Source of the DNA: Brachybacterium halotolerans
GTDB taxonomy: Bacteria; Actinomycetota; Actinomycetes; Actinomycetales; Dermabacteraceae
Reading direction: 5' to 3'
Assembly (NCBI RefSeq): GCF_016623465.1
Contig: NZ_JAEDAJ010000001.1
Location: 152,227 to 216,226, forward strand
Length of the DNA stretch: 64,000 nt
Part shown: positions 49,955-59,646 of the stretch, piece by piece
Numbering within the stretch: the stretch's first letter is position 1
Layout: each line of letters starts with the position of its first letter
Position numbers and translations under genes: made by a program
Notes under the pieces: generated by a model
Told to the model about the DNA's origin: nothing
The model's database searches: none
Seen by the model: only the letters and a program-made list of their open reading frames with translations

Positions 49955-51157
49955 GTGCTGAAGACCATCGCGTCGCTCGGCGACCTGCGCGGCAAGCGGG
50001 TCATCGTCCGCGCCGACCTCAACGTGCCGCTGGACGGCACCACGATCACCGACGACGGCCGCATCCGCGCCGCCCTGCCCACGATCTCGACGCTCACAGG
50101 CGCCGGTGCGCGCGTCGTCGTGATCTCCCACCTCGGCCGCCCCAAGGGCGTGCCCGAGGAGAAGTACTCGCTGCGCCCCGTCGTCGGGCGGCTGTCCGAG
50201 CTCCTCGGCGCCGACGTCGCCTTCGCGACCGACACCGTGGGCGACAGCGCCCGGCAGACCGTGGACGCCCTCGCCGATGGCCAGGTCGCGATCCTCGAGA
50301 ACCTCCGCTTCAACCCGGGGGAGACCGCGAAGGACGAGGCCGAGCGCCGCGCCTTCGCCGAGCAGATCGCCGCGCTCGGCGACGCCTTCGTCTCCGACGG
50401 CTTCGGCGTCGTCCATCGCAAGCAGGCCTCCGTGTACGAGCTCGCGCAGATTCTGCCCTCGGCCGCGGGCGAGCTCGTGACCAGCGAGGTCGAGGCCCTG
50501 CGCAAGGTGACCGACGACCCGGAGCGCCCCTTCGTCGTGATCCTCGGCGGCGCCAAGATCGCCGACAAGCTCGGCGTCATCGAGAACCTGCTGACCAAGG
50601 CCGATCGGATTCTCATCGGCGGCGGCATGGCGTACACCTTCCTCAAGGCCCAGGGCCATGAGATCGGCAAGTCCCTGCTGGACGCCGAGCGCGTCGACAC
50701 CGTGCGCGAGTACCTCGAGACGGCGCAGCGCAACGGCGTCGAGCTCGTGCTGCCCGTGGACACGGTCGTCGCCCGGGAGTTCTCGGCCGACGCGGAGCCG
50801 ACGACGGTCCCCGCCGACCAGATCCCCGCCGACCAGGAGGGCATGGACATCGGCCCGAGGACCGCGGAGCTGTTCGCGGAGAAGATCGCCGATGCGCGCA
50901 CGATCTTCTGGAACGGCCCGATGGGGGTCTTCGAGTTCGAGACCTTCGCACGGGGCACGAAGGACGTCGCGACTGCCCTCGCCGACGCCGACGGCTTCAC
51001 CGTGATCGGCGGCGGCGACTCCGCGGCCGCCGTCCGCACCCTGGGCTTCGACGAGTCCGCGTTCTCGCACATCTCGACCGGCGGCGGTGCGAGCCTCGAG
51101 CTGATCGAGGGCAAGGAGCTGCCGGGCATCGCCGTCCTGGAGGAGGACCACGCATGA
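49955..51157 (+). CDS. pgk: Phosphoglycerate kinase
   Basis: Transfers phosphate from 1,3-bisphosphoglycerate to ADP. The 400-residue protein has [13 protein letters not shown] (about residues 16-28), [29 protein letters not shown] (about 110-121), [14 protein letters not shown], and the nucleotide-binding [15 protein letters not shown] and [13 protein letters not shown] (about 352-364). GTG 49955 is preceded by AGGAGC. The 3' end overlaps tpiA (ATGA). Confidence 0.97.
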   Translation: MLKTIASLGDLRGKRVIVRADLNVPLDGTTITDDGRIRAALPTISTLTGAGARVVVISHLGRPKGVPEEKYSLRPVVGRLSELLGADVAFATDTVGDSARQTVDALADGQVAILENLRFNPGETAKDEAERRAFAEQIAALGDAFVSDGFGVVHRKQASVYELAQILPSAAGELVTSEVEALRKVTDDPERPFVVILGGAKIADKLGVIENLLTKADRILIGGGMAYTFLKAQGHEIGKSLLDAERVDTVREYLETAQRNGVELVLPVDTVVAREFSADAEPTTVPADQIPADQEGMDIGPRTAELFAEKIADARTIFWNGPMGVFEFETFARGTKDVATALADADGFTVIGGGDSAAAVRTLGFDESAFSHISTGGGASLELIEGKELPGIAVLEEDHA

Positions 51158-51933
51158 GCACCACCCGCACCCCGCTGATGGCGGGCAACTGGAAGATGAA
51201 CCTCGACTGGAAGCAGGGCCTGTCCCTCGTCGAGGATCTGGGCGACGCCCTCAAGGGCCTGGACACCTCCGCCGTCGAGGCGGCCGTGCTGCCCCCGTTC
51301 GTGGACCTGCGCACCGTGCAGACGGCCGTGGACGCCGGGAAGCTCCCGATCTCCTACGGGTCCCAGGACGTGTCGGAGCACGAGTCCGGCGCCTTCACCG
51401 GAGAGGTCTCGGCCTCCATGCTCACGGCCCTCGGCGCGACCTACGCGACCATCGGCCACTCCGAGCGCCGCCAGTACCACGGTGAGACCGAGCAGATCAC
51501 CAACGCCAAGGTGAAGGCGGCCCTCGGCGGCGGTCTGACCCCCATCCTCTGCGTCGGCGAGCCGCTCGAGGAGCGGAAGGCGGGCACGCAGGTCGAGTAC
51601 ACGCTCGCGCAGCTCGAGGGCGGCCTCGAGGGCGTCGACGCCGCACAGGTCGGCTCCCTCGTCGTCGCCTACGAGCCGGTCTGGGCGATCGGCACCGGCG
51701 AGGTCGCGACCCCGGATGACGCCCAGGAGGTCTGCGGAGCGATCCGCGACTGGGTGCGCACTGCCCACGGCGAGGCCGCGGCCGACGCCGTGCGCGTCCT
51801 CTACGGCGGCTCCGTGAAGTCCTCGAACGTCGCCGAGCTGATGACGAAGCCCGATGTCGACGGCGCCCTCGTGGGCGGGGCCTCGCTGAAGGCCGACGAG
51901 TTCGCCAAGATCGTCCGCTACCAGGACGCCTGA
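51154..51933 (+). CDS. tpiA: Triosephosphate isomerase
   Basis: Interconverts dihydroxyacetone phosphate and glyceraldehyde 3-phosphate. The 259-residue barrel has [11 protein letters not shown] (Lys near residue 14), the electrophile His in [12 protein letters not shown] (about 101-112), the catalytic Glu in [15 protein letters not shown] (about 171-185) and the phosphate-binding [13 protein letters not shown] overlap with pgk. A strong hairpin downstream separates it from secG. Confidence 0.97.
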   Translation: MSTTRTPLMAGNWKMNLDWKQGLSLVEDLGDALKGLDTSAVEAAVLPPFVDLRTVQTAVDAGKLPISYGSQDVSEHESGAFTGEVSASMLTALGATYATIGHSERRQYHGETEQITNAKVKAALGGGLTPILCVGEPLEERKAGTQVEYTLAQLEGGLEGVDAAQVGSLVVAYEPVWAIGTGEVATPDDAQEVCGAIRDWVRTAHGEAAADAVRVLYGGSVKSSNVAELMTKPDVDGALVGGASLKADEFAKIVRYQDA

Positions 51934-51973
51934 GCGGCACGACCGGACGAGGAGCCGAACGGCTCACATCCGG

Positions 51974-52003
51974 CGGGGCGGGTCCGGCGACGGATCCGCC
52001 CCG
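51974..52003 (+). terminator. Terminator after gap-pgk-tpiA
   Basis: A 13-bp stem (51974-51986 with 51991-52003, one G-T wobble), loop GCGA. It is followed within 6 nt by the candidate secG -10, so termination and re-initiation adjoin. Confidence 0.65.
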
Positions 52004-52008
52004 TGTCG

Positions 52009-52014
52009 TATCCT
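52009..52014 (+). promoter_or_regulatory. Candidate -10 hexamer for secG
   Basis: TATCCT about 33 bp upstream of the secG start, directly after the tpiA terminator stem. Confidence 0.4.
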
Positions 52015-52046
52015 GGCGCAGTTCCAACGTCCCGTGAGGAGTGTCC

Positions 52047-52295
52047 GTGGACCTCAACCTGCTCAAGCTGATCCTGCAGATCGTGCTGGCGATCACCGGC
52101 ATCGCAGTGATCCTGCTGGTGCTGCTGCACCGCGGCAAGGGCGGCGGCCTGTCCGACATGTTCGGCGGCGGCGTGTCCTCGTCCGCGAGCGCCTCCGGCG
52201 TCGCCGAGCGCAACCTCGACCGCCTCACGGTCACCCTCGCCGTCGTCTTCGGCGCCGCGGCCGTGGGTCTGGGAGTGCTCGAGCGCTTCATGTGA
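52047..52295 (+). CDS. secG: Preprotein translocase subunit SecG
   Basis: An 82-residue membrane subunit of the SecYEG channel. It has two hydrophobic segments, LILQIVLAITGIAVILLVLL (about residues 7-26) and VTLAVVFGAAAVGLGVL (about 61-77), around a loop with the SecG-typical HRGKGGGLSDMFGGG stretch. I chose GTG 52047 because GAGGA (52036-52040) gives suitable spacing; GTG 52041 adds two residues but abuts that Shine-Dalgarno. secG after tpiA is the usual order; rbpA, often next in Actinobacteria, is absent here. Confidence 0.95.
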   Translation: MDLNLLKLILQIVLAITGIAVILLVLLHRGKGGGLSDMFGGGVSSSASASGVAERNLDRLTVTLAVVFGAAAVGLGVLERFM

Positions 52296-52331
52296 TGCTC
52301 CGGCGCGCGGCGCGCGCATGAGTCAGCCGTC

Positions 52332-52368
52332 CGAGAGGCCGGGAGGATGCGATCCTCCCGGCCTCTCG
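52332..52368 (+). terminator. Terminator after secG
   Basis: A perfect 17-bp stem (52332-52348 / 52352-52368) with loop GCG, 36 bp after the stop. The gap then continues to the convergent opcA-pgl gene. Confidence 0.82.
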
Positions 52369-52450
52369 CATTCCCGGAGGGACAGGGTGCCCGACGAGGC
52401 GATGAGGCTCGCCGTCGCACAGCGGGTCACACAGCGGGACAGCGCACAGA

Positions 52451-52491
52451 GAGAGGGCCCGACCGCGCCACGTGCGCGGTCGGGCCCTCTC
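52451..52491 (-). terminator. Terminator after the opcA-pgl fusion gene
   Basis: A perfect 18-bp stem (52451-52468 / 52474-52491) with loop CACGT, 37 bp beyond the fusion stop on the minus strand. With the secG hairpin it isolates two convergent units. Confidence 0.82.
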
Positions 52492-52527
52492 GGTGCTCCG
52501 GGCGGTCGTCCCGGTGCGGCCTGCTCG

Positions 52528-54228
52528 TCAGCCCTTCCGCAGGCCCGTCGCCGAGGACTCGTCGAGGTACCAGGTGGTGGACTCGAGCCCGCGCACCGAG
52601 GAGGCCGGGACCTCCCACGGGTCGATGCCCTCGTGGGCGCGCGCGACCGCCTCGGCCTTCTCCTCGCCGGCGGCGAGCAGGCCCACGTGGCGGGAGGAGT
52701 TCAGCACGGGCCAGGTCAGCGACACCCGCAGCGGCGGCGGCTTGGGGGAGTCGACCACGGCCACGGCGCTCGCGCCGTCGAGCTGCTGCGCCGGATGGCG
52801 CGGGAACAGCGAGGCCACGTGGCCGTCGGGGCCGACGCCCAGCAGCAGCACGTCGAAGAACGCCTCGCCGCGGGTGCGGAACGGACGGTCGCCGCCCGCG
52901 CGGTCCAGCTCCTGGCCGTACCAGGCGGCGGCCTCGTCCAGGGACATGCCGCTCGAGGTCGAGGGGACCGGATGCACCTTGCCGGGCGCGAAGGCGATCT
53001 TCTCGAGGAAGCCGACGCGCACCGCCTGGTCGTTGCGGTCCTCCGAGTCGGCGTCGACGAAGCGCTCGTCGCCCCACCACACGTGCACGGCGGCCGGGTC
53101 GACCTCGTGCTCGACGAAGGCGATGGGAAGGGCATCGGCGGTGGCGGTGCCGATGGTGCCGCCGGTGACCACGAGGTGCGCCTCTCCGCGTGCGGAGATC
53201 GCCTCGGCGAGGCGGGAGGCCACGTCGTCGGCGGCGCGCACGGCGGCGGCCTCGAGGGACTCCGAGACGGCGTCCGTCGGCTCCGGCTTGCCCTTCGCGA
53301 AGGTGGAGGCGTCCTCGACCTTGGAGAAGGCGTGGGCGAGGACCTCGCCGTAGACCTCGTCGGGATCGAGGCGGCGCAGCTCCTCGGCGAGCAGCTCGTA
53401 GAGGGAGCTGGCGGGCACGGGGACGCGCTGGTCCTCCTGGTCGCCGGGCAGGGAGATGATGACGCTGTCGCCGTCGCCGCGGCGCAGGGCCACGGTCCCG
53501 TCCTCGCGCTCGAAGACGAGGGACTGGGGGCCGGCGGGGCAGCCGTCGACGGTCTCGATGTCGACCTCGAGCCCGAGCTCGAGGGCGAGCCACGCGGCCA
53601 GCAGGCGCACCGAGGGATCGCCCGCGGGTCCGGCGACGCTCACGCTGCGCGGGAGGGAGATCGGCGGGGTCTCGTAGGCCGTGGCGGCCAGTCCGCGCCA
53701 GCGGGTGATGCGGGCCCAGGAGAGGTCGGAGTCGCCGCTGGAGTAGCCGCGGCGCAGGCGCTTGAGCGTCGCGTCGGGGTCGCTCGAGGAGGCTGCGTCG
53801 GTGATGCGGCGCTGGGAGATCGACCCCAGGACGTCGTGGACCGGGGACGAGGGAGCGTCCTCGGGCCACCAGGTGACGATCGGGGCGTCGGGAAGCAGCA
53901 GCGGGGTGATGAGCGTGTCCAGGCTGGACATGACCTCGCCGCGGGCGCGGAGGATGACGATCTCGCCGGCTCCCGCGTCGCGGCCCACGCGGATCTCCGC
54001 GTCCAGTCCGGTCTCGGCGTCGGTGTCGGCATCGACCACGATGACCCGCGAGGGGTGCTCGTGGCTGGCCTGCACGGCGGCCTGCAGGGGCTGATCGATG
54101 TCCTCCCCGGTCGCGACGATGATCAGCGTGAGCACGCTGCCCACGGTGGTCGCGCCGAAGGTCTCGCGCATCTGCGTCATCTTCTTGTCGACGGCGGATG
54201 CGGTGGTGTCGTTCAGGGTGGTGATCAC
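52528..54228 (-). CDS. OpcA-6-phosphogluconolactonase fusion
   Basis: One uninterrupted 566-residue frame holding two normally separate proteins. Residues about 1-300 are OpcA, the glucose-6-phosphate dehydrogenase assembly/activation factor: TRETFGATTVGSVLTLIIVA-like N-terminus, PIVTWWPEDAPSSPVHD (about 116-132), SLSYGSS-like GYSSGDSDLSWARITRWRG (about 161-179). Residues about 325-566 are 6-phosphogluconolactonase (SOL/DevB): HLVVTGGTIGTA (about 351-362), VHVWWGDERFVD (about 381-392), LLLGVGPDGHVASLFP (about 461-476). Linker 300-325 has no stop and no convincing internal ribosome site. ATG 54228 overlaps the zwf stop (ATGA). It supports the first two oxidative pentose phosphate steps. Confidence 0.93.
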   Translation of the reverse strand: MITTLNDTTASAVDKKMTQMRETFGATTVGSVLTLIIVATGEDIDQPLQAAVQASHEHPSRVIVVDADTDAETGLDAEIRVGRDAGAGEIVILRARGEVMSSLDTLITPLLLPDAPIVTWWPEDAPSSPVHDVLGSISQRRITDAASSSDPDATLKRLRRGYSSGDSDLSWARITRWRGLAATAYETPPISLPRSVSVAGPAGDPSVRLLAAWLALELGLEVDIETVDGCPAGPQSLVFEREDGTVALRRGDGDSVIISLPGDQEDQRVPVPASSLYELLAEELRRLDPDEVYGEVLAHAFSKVEDASTFAKGKPEPTDAVSESLEAAAVRAADDVASRLAEAISARGEAHLVVTGGTIGTATADALPIAFVEHEVDPAAVHVWWGDERFVDADSEDRNDQAVRVGFLEKIAFAPGKVHPVPSTSSGMSLDEAAAWYGQELDRAGGDRPFRTRGEAFFDVLLLGVGPDGHVASLFPRHPAQQLDGASAVAVVDSPKPPPLRVSLTWPVLNSSRHVGLLAAGEEKAEAVARAHEGIDPWEVPASSVRGLESTTWYLDESSATGLRKG

Positions 54229-55760
54229 GGTCGCCTCCAGGCGCGTCCGTCGCGCGTGAGCATCTCGTTGGCGGTCTCCGGGCCCCAGGTGCCGGGGCGG
54301 TACGGAGCGGGCGGAAGGTTCTTCGCCCAGTAGTCGGTGATCGGGTCGAGGATCTCCCAGGACAGCTCGACCTCCCGCTGGCGCGGGAACAGCGGCGGGT
54401 CTCCCAGGAGCATGTCCAGGATCAGCCGCTCGTAGGCCTCGGGCGATTCCTCGGTGAACGAGGACCCGTACTGGAAGTCCATGTTCACGTCCCGCACCTC
54501 CATCTGGGTGCCGGGGACCTTGGAGCCGAACCGCATGGTCACGCCCTCGTCGGGCTGGACGCGGATCACGATCGCGTTCTGGCCGAGATCCGCGGTGTCC
54601 GTGGAGGAGAACGGCAGGAACGGCGCGGACTTGAAGACCACGGCGATCTCGGTGACGCGGCGGCCCAGGCGCTTGCCCGCGCGCAGGTAGAACGGGACGC
54701 CCGCCCAGCGGCGGGTGTTCACGTCCAGGCGCATCGCGGCGAACGTCTCGGTCGTGGAGTCGGCGGGGATGCCGTCCTCCTCGAGGTACCCCTTGACCTC
54801 CTCGCCGCCCTGCAGACCCGCGACGTACTGTCCGCGGGCGGTGTGCAGGGAGAGGTCCTCGGGCAGGGAGATGGCCTCCAGGACCTTCTCCTTCTCCGTG
54901 CGCAGCTCCTTCGCGTCGAAGGAGATGGGCTCCTCCATCGCGGTCAGCGCGAGCAGCTGCAGGAGGTGGTTCTGGATGACGTCGCGCGCGGTGCCGATGC
55001 CGTCGTAGTAGCCCGCACGCGAGCCGATGCCGATGTCCTCGGCCATCGTGATCTGCACGTGGTCCACATAGTTGGCGTTCCAGATCGGCTCGAACATCTG
55101 GTTCGCGAAGCGGAACGCGAGGATGTTCTGGACCGTCTCCTTGCCCAGGTAGTGGTCGATGCGGAAGACGTCCTCCGGGCGGAAGACCTTCTCCACGACG
55201 TCGTTGAGCTCCTTCGCGGAGGCCAGGTCGTGCCCGAAGGGCTTCTCGATGACCACTCGCCGCCAGGAGCCGTCCCGCGGGGTGTTCAGTCCCGAGTTCG
55301 CCAGCTGCGAGCAGACCTGCGGGAACGCGTCCGGCGGGATCGAGAGGTAGAAGGCGTGGTTGCCGCCCGTGCCGCGGGTGCGGTCCAGCTCCTCGACGAC
55401 CTCGGTGAGCTTCTGGAAGGCGGCCGTGTCGTCGAAGGTGCCGGTGACGAAGCGCAGACCGCCGCGCAGCTGCTCGAAGGTCGACTCGTCGAACTCGGTG
55501 CGGGCGTGCTCGGTCACGGACGTGCGCACGTAGTCGGCGAAGTCGTCATGGCTCCAGTCGCGGCGGCCGTAGCCGACCAGGCCGAAGCTCGGCGGCAGCA
55601 GACCCCGGTGGGCCAGGTCGTAGATCGCGGGAAGGAGCTTCTTGCGGGCGAGGTCTCCGGTGACGCCGAACATCACCATCGAGCTCGGCCCCGCGATCAG
55701 CGGCAGACGCCGATCACGGGGATCGCGCAGCGGATTGCGCGGAGTGGGGGTCGTGTTCAC
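54225..55760 (-). CDS. zwf: Glucose-6-phosphate dehydrogenase
   Basis: First step of the oxidative pentose phosphate pathway: glucose 6-phosphate to 6-phosphogluconolactone with NADP. The protein is about 511 residues. The NADP motif GVTGDLARKKLLPAIYDL is near residue 32 and the active site RIDHYLGKETVQN near 197-209; VVIEKPFGHDL precedes it. I chose GTG 55760 because GGAAGG then lies 6 nt upstream; with ATG 55766 that Shine-Dalgarno would abut the start, so the alternative adds only two residues. Its stop overlaps the opcA-pgl start, so the enzyme, its assembly factor and its lactonase are translated in series. Confidence 0.96.
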   Translation of the reverse strand: MNTTPTPRNPLRDPRDRRLPLIAGPSSMVMFGVTGDLARKKLLPAIYDLAHRGLLPPSFGLVGYGRRDWSHDDFADYVRTSVTEHARTEFDESTFEQLRGGLRFVTGTFDDTAAFQKLTEVVEELDRTRGTGGNHAFYLSIPPDAFPQVCSQLANSGLNTPRDGSWRRVVIEKPFGHDLASAKELNDVVEKVFRPEDVFRIDHYLGKETVQNILAFRFANQMFEPIWNANYVDHVQITMAEDIGIGSRAGYYDGIGTARDVIQNHLLQLLALTAMEEPISFDAKELRTEKEKVLEAISLPEDLSLHTARGQYVAGLQGGEEVKGYLEEDGIPADSTTETFAAMRLDVNTRRWAGVPFYLRAGKRLGRRVTEIAVVFKSAPFLPFSSTDTADLGQNAIVIRVQPDEGVTMRFGSKVPGTQMEVRDVNMDFQYGSSFTEESPEAYERLILDMLLGDPPLFPRQREVELSWEILDPITDYWAKNLPPAPYRPGTWGPETANEMLTRDGRAWRRP

Positions 55761-55780
55761 GATCATCCTTCCGGCACGTG

Positions 55781-55810
55781 GCGGAGCCGACCCGTCGGGG
55801 GCGGCTCCGC
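55781..55810 (-). terminator. Weak candidate terminator between tal and zwf
   Basis: A 9-bp stem GCGGAGCCG/CGGCTCCGC with a 12-nt GC-rich loop, about 20 bp before zwf and 100 bp after tal on the minus strand. It could also be a zwf leader hairpin. Confidence 0.35.
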
Positions 55811-55909
55811 CGTGTGCTCGATGGAGTGAGGGCCGCGGCCCCTCCTCTCCGCGCGGCGTCGCGGGCGGCGCTCAGGAGCGGACGGGGGAGGGGAGGCGGC
55901 GGGGTGGGG

Positions 55910-57022
55910 TCAGGCCGAGGCCGAGGCGATCTGCGCCGCGACGGTCTCGAGCAGCTCGTTCCAGGCCTTCTCGAACTTCTCGACGCCCTCGCGCTCGAGG
56001 ACGGCGTAGACGTCGTCGAGGTCGACGCCCGCGGCGGAGATCTTCTCGAGGTCCGCGGCCGAGGCCTGCGCGGCCTCCGCGTCCAGCGCCTTCCCGGGCT
56101 CGGAGTGGTCGGCGACCGCGTCGAGCGTCTTCTCCGGCATCGTGTTCACGGTGGGGGAGGCGACCAGCTGGTCGACGTACATGGTGTCGGCGTACTCGGG
56201 GTTCTTCACCCCGGTGGAGGCCCACAGCGCGCGCTGCACGTGGGCGCCCTTCGCGGCGAGCTTCTCGAAGCGCTCCGAGGAGAACTTCTCGAGGTACACG
56301 CCGAAGGCCACGCGGGCGTTCGCCACGCCGGCCTTGCCGCGCAGCTCCAGGGCGTCCCCGCCCAGCTTCTCGAGGCGCGCGTCGATCTCGGTGTCGAAGC
56401 GCGAGACGAAGAAGGAGCCGACCGAGCGGATGGTCGAGAGGTCGATGCCGGCGGCGTCGGCCTTCTCGAGGCCCGCCAGGTAGGCGTCGATGACCTCGCG
56501 GTAGCGGTCCACGGAGAAGATGAGCGTCACGTTGACGCTGATGCCAGCGCCGATCACCTCGGTGATGGCCGGCAGGCCCTCCTTGGTGGCGGGGATCTTG
56601 ATCATCACGTTGCTGCGGTCGACGACCTCGCTGAGGTGGTGGGCCTGCGCGATCGTCTTCTCGGTCTCGTGCGCCAGGCGCGGGTCGACCTCGATCGAGA
56701 CGCGGCCGTCCTGGCCCTCGGTGGCCTCGGCGACCGGGGCGAAGAGGTCCGAGGCGGCGCGCACGTCGTCGGTCGTGAGCTTCTCGACGACCGCGTCGAC
56801 GTCCTTGCCGGCCTTCGCGAGCTCGGCGATGTCAGCGTCGTAGTCCTGGGCGCCGGAGATCGCGGCCTGGAAGATCGAGGGGTTGGTGGTGACGCCCACG
56901 ATGTTCTTCGTGTCCACGAGCTCCTGGAGGTTGCCGGAGGTCAGGCGGCCGCGGGAGAGGTCGTCCAGCCAGATCGACACGCCGGCGTCGGAGAGGGCCT
57001 GGGTGCGGGTGTTCTGGGTCAT
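55910..57022 (-). CDS. tal: Transaldolase
   Basis: Non-oxidative pentose phosphate pathway: moves a dihydroxyacetone unit between sugar phosphates. The 370-residue enzyme has [27 protein letters not shown] (about residues 43-55), the Schiff-base Lys in [16 protein letters not shown] (about 139-154) and [15 protein letters not shown]. This is the longer actinobacterial TalB-like form. ATG 57022 has GAGGAAGGA 8 nt upstream. It is transcribed after tkt but separated from it by a strong hairpin. Confidence 0.96.
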   Translation of the reverse strand: MTQNTRTQALSDAGVSIWLDDLSRGRLTSGNLQELVDTKNIVGVTTNPSIFQAAISGAQDYDADIAELAKAGKDVDAVVEKLTTDDVRAASDLFAPVAEATEGQDGRVSIEVDPRLAHETEKTIAQAHHLSEVVDRSNVMIKIPATKEGLPAITEVIGAGISVNVTLIFSVDRYREVIDAYLAGLEKADAAGIDLSTIRSVGSFFVSRFDTEIDARLEKLGGDALELRGKAGVANARVAFGVYLEKFSSERFEKLAAKGAHVQRALWASTGVKNPEYADTMYVDQLVASPTVNTMPEKTLDAVADHSEPGKALDAEAAQASAADLEKISAAGVDLDDVYAVLEREGVEKFEKAWNELLETVAAQIASASA

Positions 57023-57159
57023 GAGGGGAATCCTTCCTCGGCGCGCGCGGCGCCGATCAGATCATGGGGAGTCGGAGACGGACGGTCGTCGTGGATGCGC
57101 GGGGCAGGTCCGGGGCCCGAGGGCCGACGGCGGGCTCCCGCGCGGGCACGGCGAGAAGA

Positions 57160-57188
57160 GGGGGCGGGACCTCTGGGGTCCCGCCCCC
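57160..57188 (-). terminator. Terminator after tkt
   Basis: A perfect 12-bp stem GGGGGCGGGACC/GGTCCCGCCCCC with a 5-nt loop, 9 bp beyond the tkt stop on the minus strand, within the 175-bp tkt-tal gap. Confidence 0.75.
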
Positions 57189-57197
57189 GTCGGCGGA

Positions 57198-59297
57198 TCA
57201 GCTGCGTGCGGCCTCGATGGATTCCTTCGCGGCGGCCACCACCGCGTCGGCCGTGAAGCCGTACTCTCGGAAGAGCGTGGCCGCGTCCGCGGAGGCGCCG
57301 TAGTGCTCGAGGCTGACGGCGCGGCCCGCGTCGCCCAGGTACTTGAACCAGGACTGGGCGATGCCCGCCTCGACGCTCACCCGGGCGCGGACGCCGCGGG
57401 GGAGGACCGACTCGCGGTAGGCCTCGTCCTGGTCCTCGAACCACTCGACGGACGGCATGGAGACCACGCGGGTCGGCGTGCCGGCCTCCTCGAGCTGCTT
57501 CTGCGCCTCGACGGCGTACTGCACCTCGGAGCCGGTGGCGATGAGGATGACCTCGGGCTCGCCGCTGCCGGCGTCCTTGAGGACGTAGCCGCCCCGGGCG
57601 ACGCCGTCGGCGCTCGCGTACTCGCCGCGGTCCAGCGTCGGCAGGGCCTGGCGGGAGAGGATCAGGCCGATCGGGCGCTCGCGGCGCTCGATCGTCGCCT
57701 TCCAGGCGGCGGCCGTCTCGTTGGCGTCGGCCGGGCGGACGACGTCCAGTCCCGGGATGGCGCGCAGCGCGGCGAGGTGCTCGACCGGCTGGTGGGTGGG
57801 GCCGTCCTCGCCCAGGCCGATGGAATCGTGGGTCCACACGTAGATGTTGTCCACGCCCATCAGGGCCGAGAGGCGCACGGCGCCGCGCATGTAGTCCGAG
57901 AACTGCAGGAACGTGCCGCCGTAGGCGCGGGTCAGCTCGTCGAGGTTGATCCCGGAGAGGATCGCGCCCATGGCGTGCTCGCGGATGCCGAAGTGCAGCG
58001 TGCGGCCGTACTCGTCGCCCGAGAACTCCTTGGTGGAGCGCTCGGCGGGGATGAAGGAGGGCTCGCCGTCCATGGTGGTGTTGTTCGAGCCGGCGAGGTC
58101 GGCCGAGCCGCCCCAGAGCTCGGGCAGCACGGGGGCGAGGGCGTTGAGCACCTTGCCGGATGCGGCGCGGGTGGCCAGGCCCTTGGCGTCGGCCTCGAAG
58201 ACGGGCAGGGCGTCGGCCCAGCCGTCGGGGAGGTCACCGGCGACGAGCCGGTCCAGCAGCGCGGCGCGATCCGCGTTGGCCTCGCGCCAGCTCGCGAGCT
58301 TCTCGTCCCAGGCGGCGTGCGCCTCCTTGCCGCGCTGCACGAGCTCGCGGGTGCGGTCGAGGACCTCGGCGGGGACGTCGAAGGTCTTCTCGGGATCGAG
58401 CCCGAGCGCCTTCTTGAGGCCCGCGACCTCCTCGTCGCCCAGGGCGGAGCCGTGGGAGGCGCCGGTGCCCTGCTTGGTGGGGGCGGGCCAGGCGATGACG
58501 GTGCGCAGGGCGATGAAGGACGGCTTGTCGGTGACCTTCTTGGCGTCCTCGATCGCGGCCTTGAGGGCGGCGACGTCCTCGACGTACTGGGTGCCGCCGT
58601 TGGTCCAGTCGACGCGGTGGACGTCCCAGCCCAGCGCCTCGTAGCGGGCCGCCGTGTCCTCGGTGAAGGCGATGTCGGTGTGACCCTCGATCGAGATGTC
58701 GTTGTCGTCCCAGAGGACGATGAGGTTGCCCAGCTCCTGGGTGCCGGCGATCGAGGAGGCCTCGTTGGTGACGCCCTCCTGCATGTCGCCGTCGGAGGCG
58801 ATCGCGAAGGTGAAGCGGTCGAAGGGGCTCTCGCCCGCGGGGGCCTCGGGGTCGAACAGGCCGCGCTCGCGGCGCTGGGCCATGGCCATGCCGACGGCGG
58901 TCGCGAGGCCCTGGCCGAGCGGGCCGGTGGTGGTCTCGACGCCCTTGGTGTGGCCGACCTCGGGGTGACCCGGGGTCTTCGAGCCCCAGGTGCGCAGGGA
59001 CTCGATGTCCTCGAGCTCGAGGCCGAAGCCGCCGAGGTAGAGCTGGATGTACTGGGTGAGGCTCGAGTGACCCGCGGAGAGGACGAAGCGATCGCGGCCC
59101 AGCCACCCGGTGTCCGAGGGGTCGTGGCGCATGATGTCCTGGTACAGCAGGTAAGCGGCCGGGGCGAGGCTGATCGCCGTCCCCGGGTGGCCGTTCCCGA
59201 CCTTCTGGACGGCGTCCGCCGCGAGGGTGCGCACCGTGTCGATCGCGCGCTTGTCCACGTCGGTCCAGCCGTCGATTCCCTTGAACGATTCGCTCAC
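57198..59297 (-). CDS. tkt: Transketolase
   Basis: Thiamine-diphosphate enzyme that moves two-carbon units in the pentose phosphate pathway. The 699-residue protein has [20 protein letters not shown] (about residues 33-52), [15 protein letters not shown], the ThDP motif [18 protein letters not shown] (with [11 protein letters not shown] following) and the C-terminal-half [20 protein letters not shown] (about 484-503). GTG 59297 ([11 protein letters not shown]) is preceded by GGAAGGA. tkt-tal-zwf-opcA-pgl is the typical actinobacterial order except for the fused last pair. It is divergent from ctaB. Confidence 0.97.
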   Translation of the reverse strand: MSESFKGIDGWTDVDKRAIDTVRTLAADAVQKVGNGHPGTAISLAPAAYLLYQDIMRHDPSDTGWLGRDRFVLSAGHSSLTQYIQLYLGGFGLELEDIESLRTWGSKTPGHPEVGHTKGVETTTGPLGQGLATAVGMAMAQRRERGLFDPEAPAGESPFDRFTFAIASDGDMQEGVTNEASSIAGTQELGNLIVLWDDNDISIEGHTDIAFTEDTAARYEALGWDVHRVDWTNGGTQYVEDVAALKAAIEDAKKVTDKPSFIALRTVIAWPAPTKQGTGASHGSALGDEEVAGLKKALGLDPEKTFDVPAEVLDRTRELVQRGKEAHAAWDEKLASWREANADRAALLDRLVAGDLPDGWADALPVFEADAKGLATRAASGKVLNALAPVLPELWGGSADLAGSNNTTMDGEPSFIPAERSTKEFSGDEYGRTLHFGIREHAMGAILSGINLDELTRAYGGTFLQFSDYMRGAVRLSALMGVDNIYVWTHDSIGLGEDGPTHQPVEHLAALRAIPGLDVVRPADANETAAAWKATIERRERPIGLILSRQALPTLDRGEYASADGVARGGYVLKDAGSGEPEVILIATGSEVQYAVEAQKQLEEAGTPTRVVSMPSVEWFEDQDEAYRESVLPRGVRARVSVEAGIAQSWFKYLGDAGRAVSLEHYGASADAATLFREYGFTADAVVAAAKESIEAARS

Positions 59298-59379
59298 GAG
59301 TTGTTCTTCCTTCCGTCAGGAGCTGCAGGAGCGGCTCGCGTCGCCCGGGTCCCGGGGCGCGCCGCTCAGCGACTATTCG

Positions 59380-59385
59380 ATCCTA
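59380..59385 (-). promoter_or_regulatory. Candidate -10 hexamer for tkt
   Basis: TAGGAT on the minus strand, about 83 bp upstream of tkt. Confidence 0.4.
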
Positions 59386-59581
59386 TCGCCCCGCCCCGTG
59401 GCCAGGGGTTGCCGCGACTTCTCGTGGGACGCGCATCCGGTGAGCCATGTCATGCGAGGTCAGGGACTCTCACGTCCCGAGCAACGGATCGGGCGGTCGC
59501 GAAGATGTCCCGAGGTGACGAGAGGCACGCGGTGTGGCGCGTCGAGCATCGCGGCGGCGGTCCGCAGGGCCGCCCGCCGGG

Positions 59582-59587
59582 TAGTAT
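59582..59587 (+). promoter_or_regulatory. Candidate -10 hexamer for ctaB
   Basis: TAGTAT, an extended match to actinobacterial TANNNT, 60 bp upstream of ctaB. Confidence 0.5.
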
Positions 59588-59646
59588 CGGGCCCGTTCGC
59601 CCCCTCGGCGCAGACGCGTCGGTCGCAGCAGGAAGGACGGTGGACG

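Larger units (their letters stand above)
59298..59646. other. 349-bp divergent tkt/ctaB intergenic region
   Basis: The longest gene-free stretch in the window. It holds a minus-strand candidate -10 for tkt and a plus-strand candidate -10 for ctaB. In many relatives a divergent ctaA neighbours ctaB; none is here. I find no further ORF with coding character. Confidence 0.7.

Noticed and set aside
59298-59646. Hidden small gene between tkt and ctaB
   Set aside because: The open frames there lack coding character or plausible ribosome sites and look like extensions of ctaB or random open GC-rich frames.
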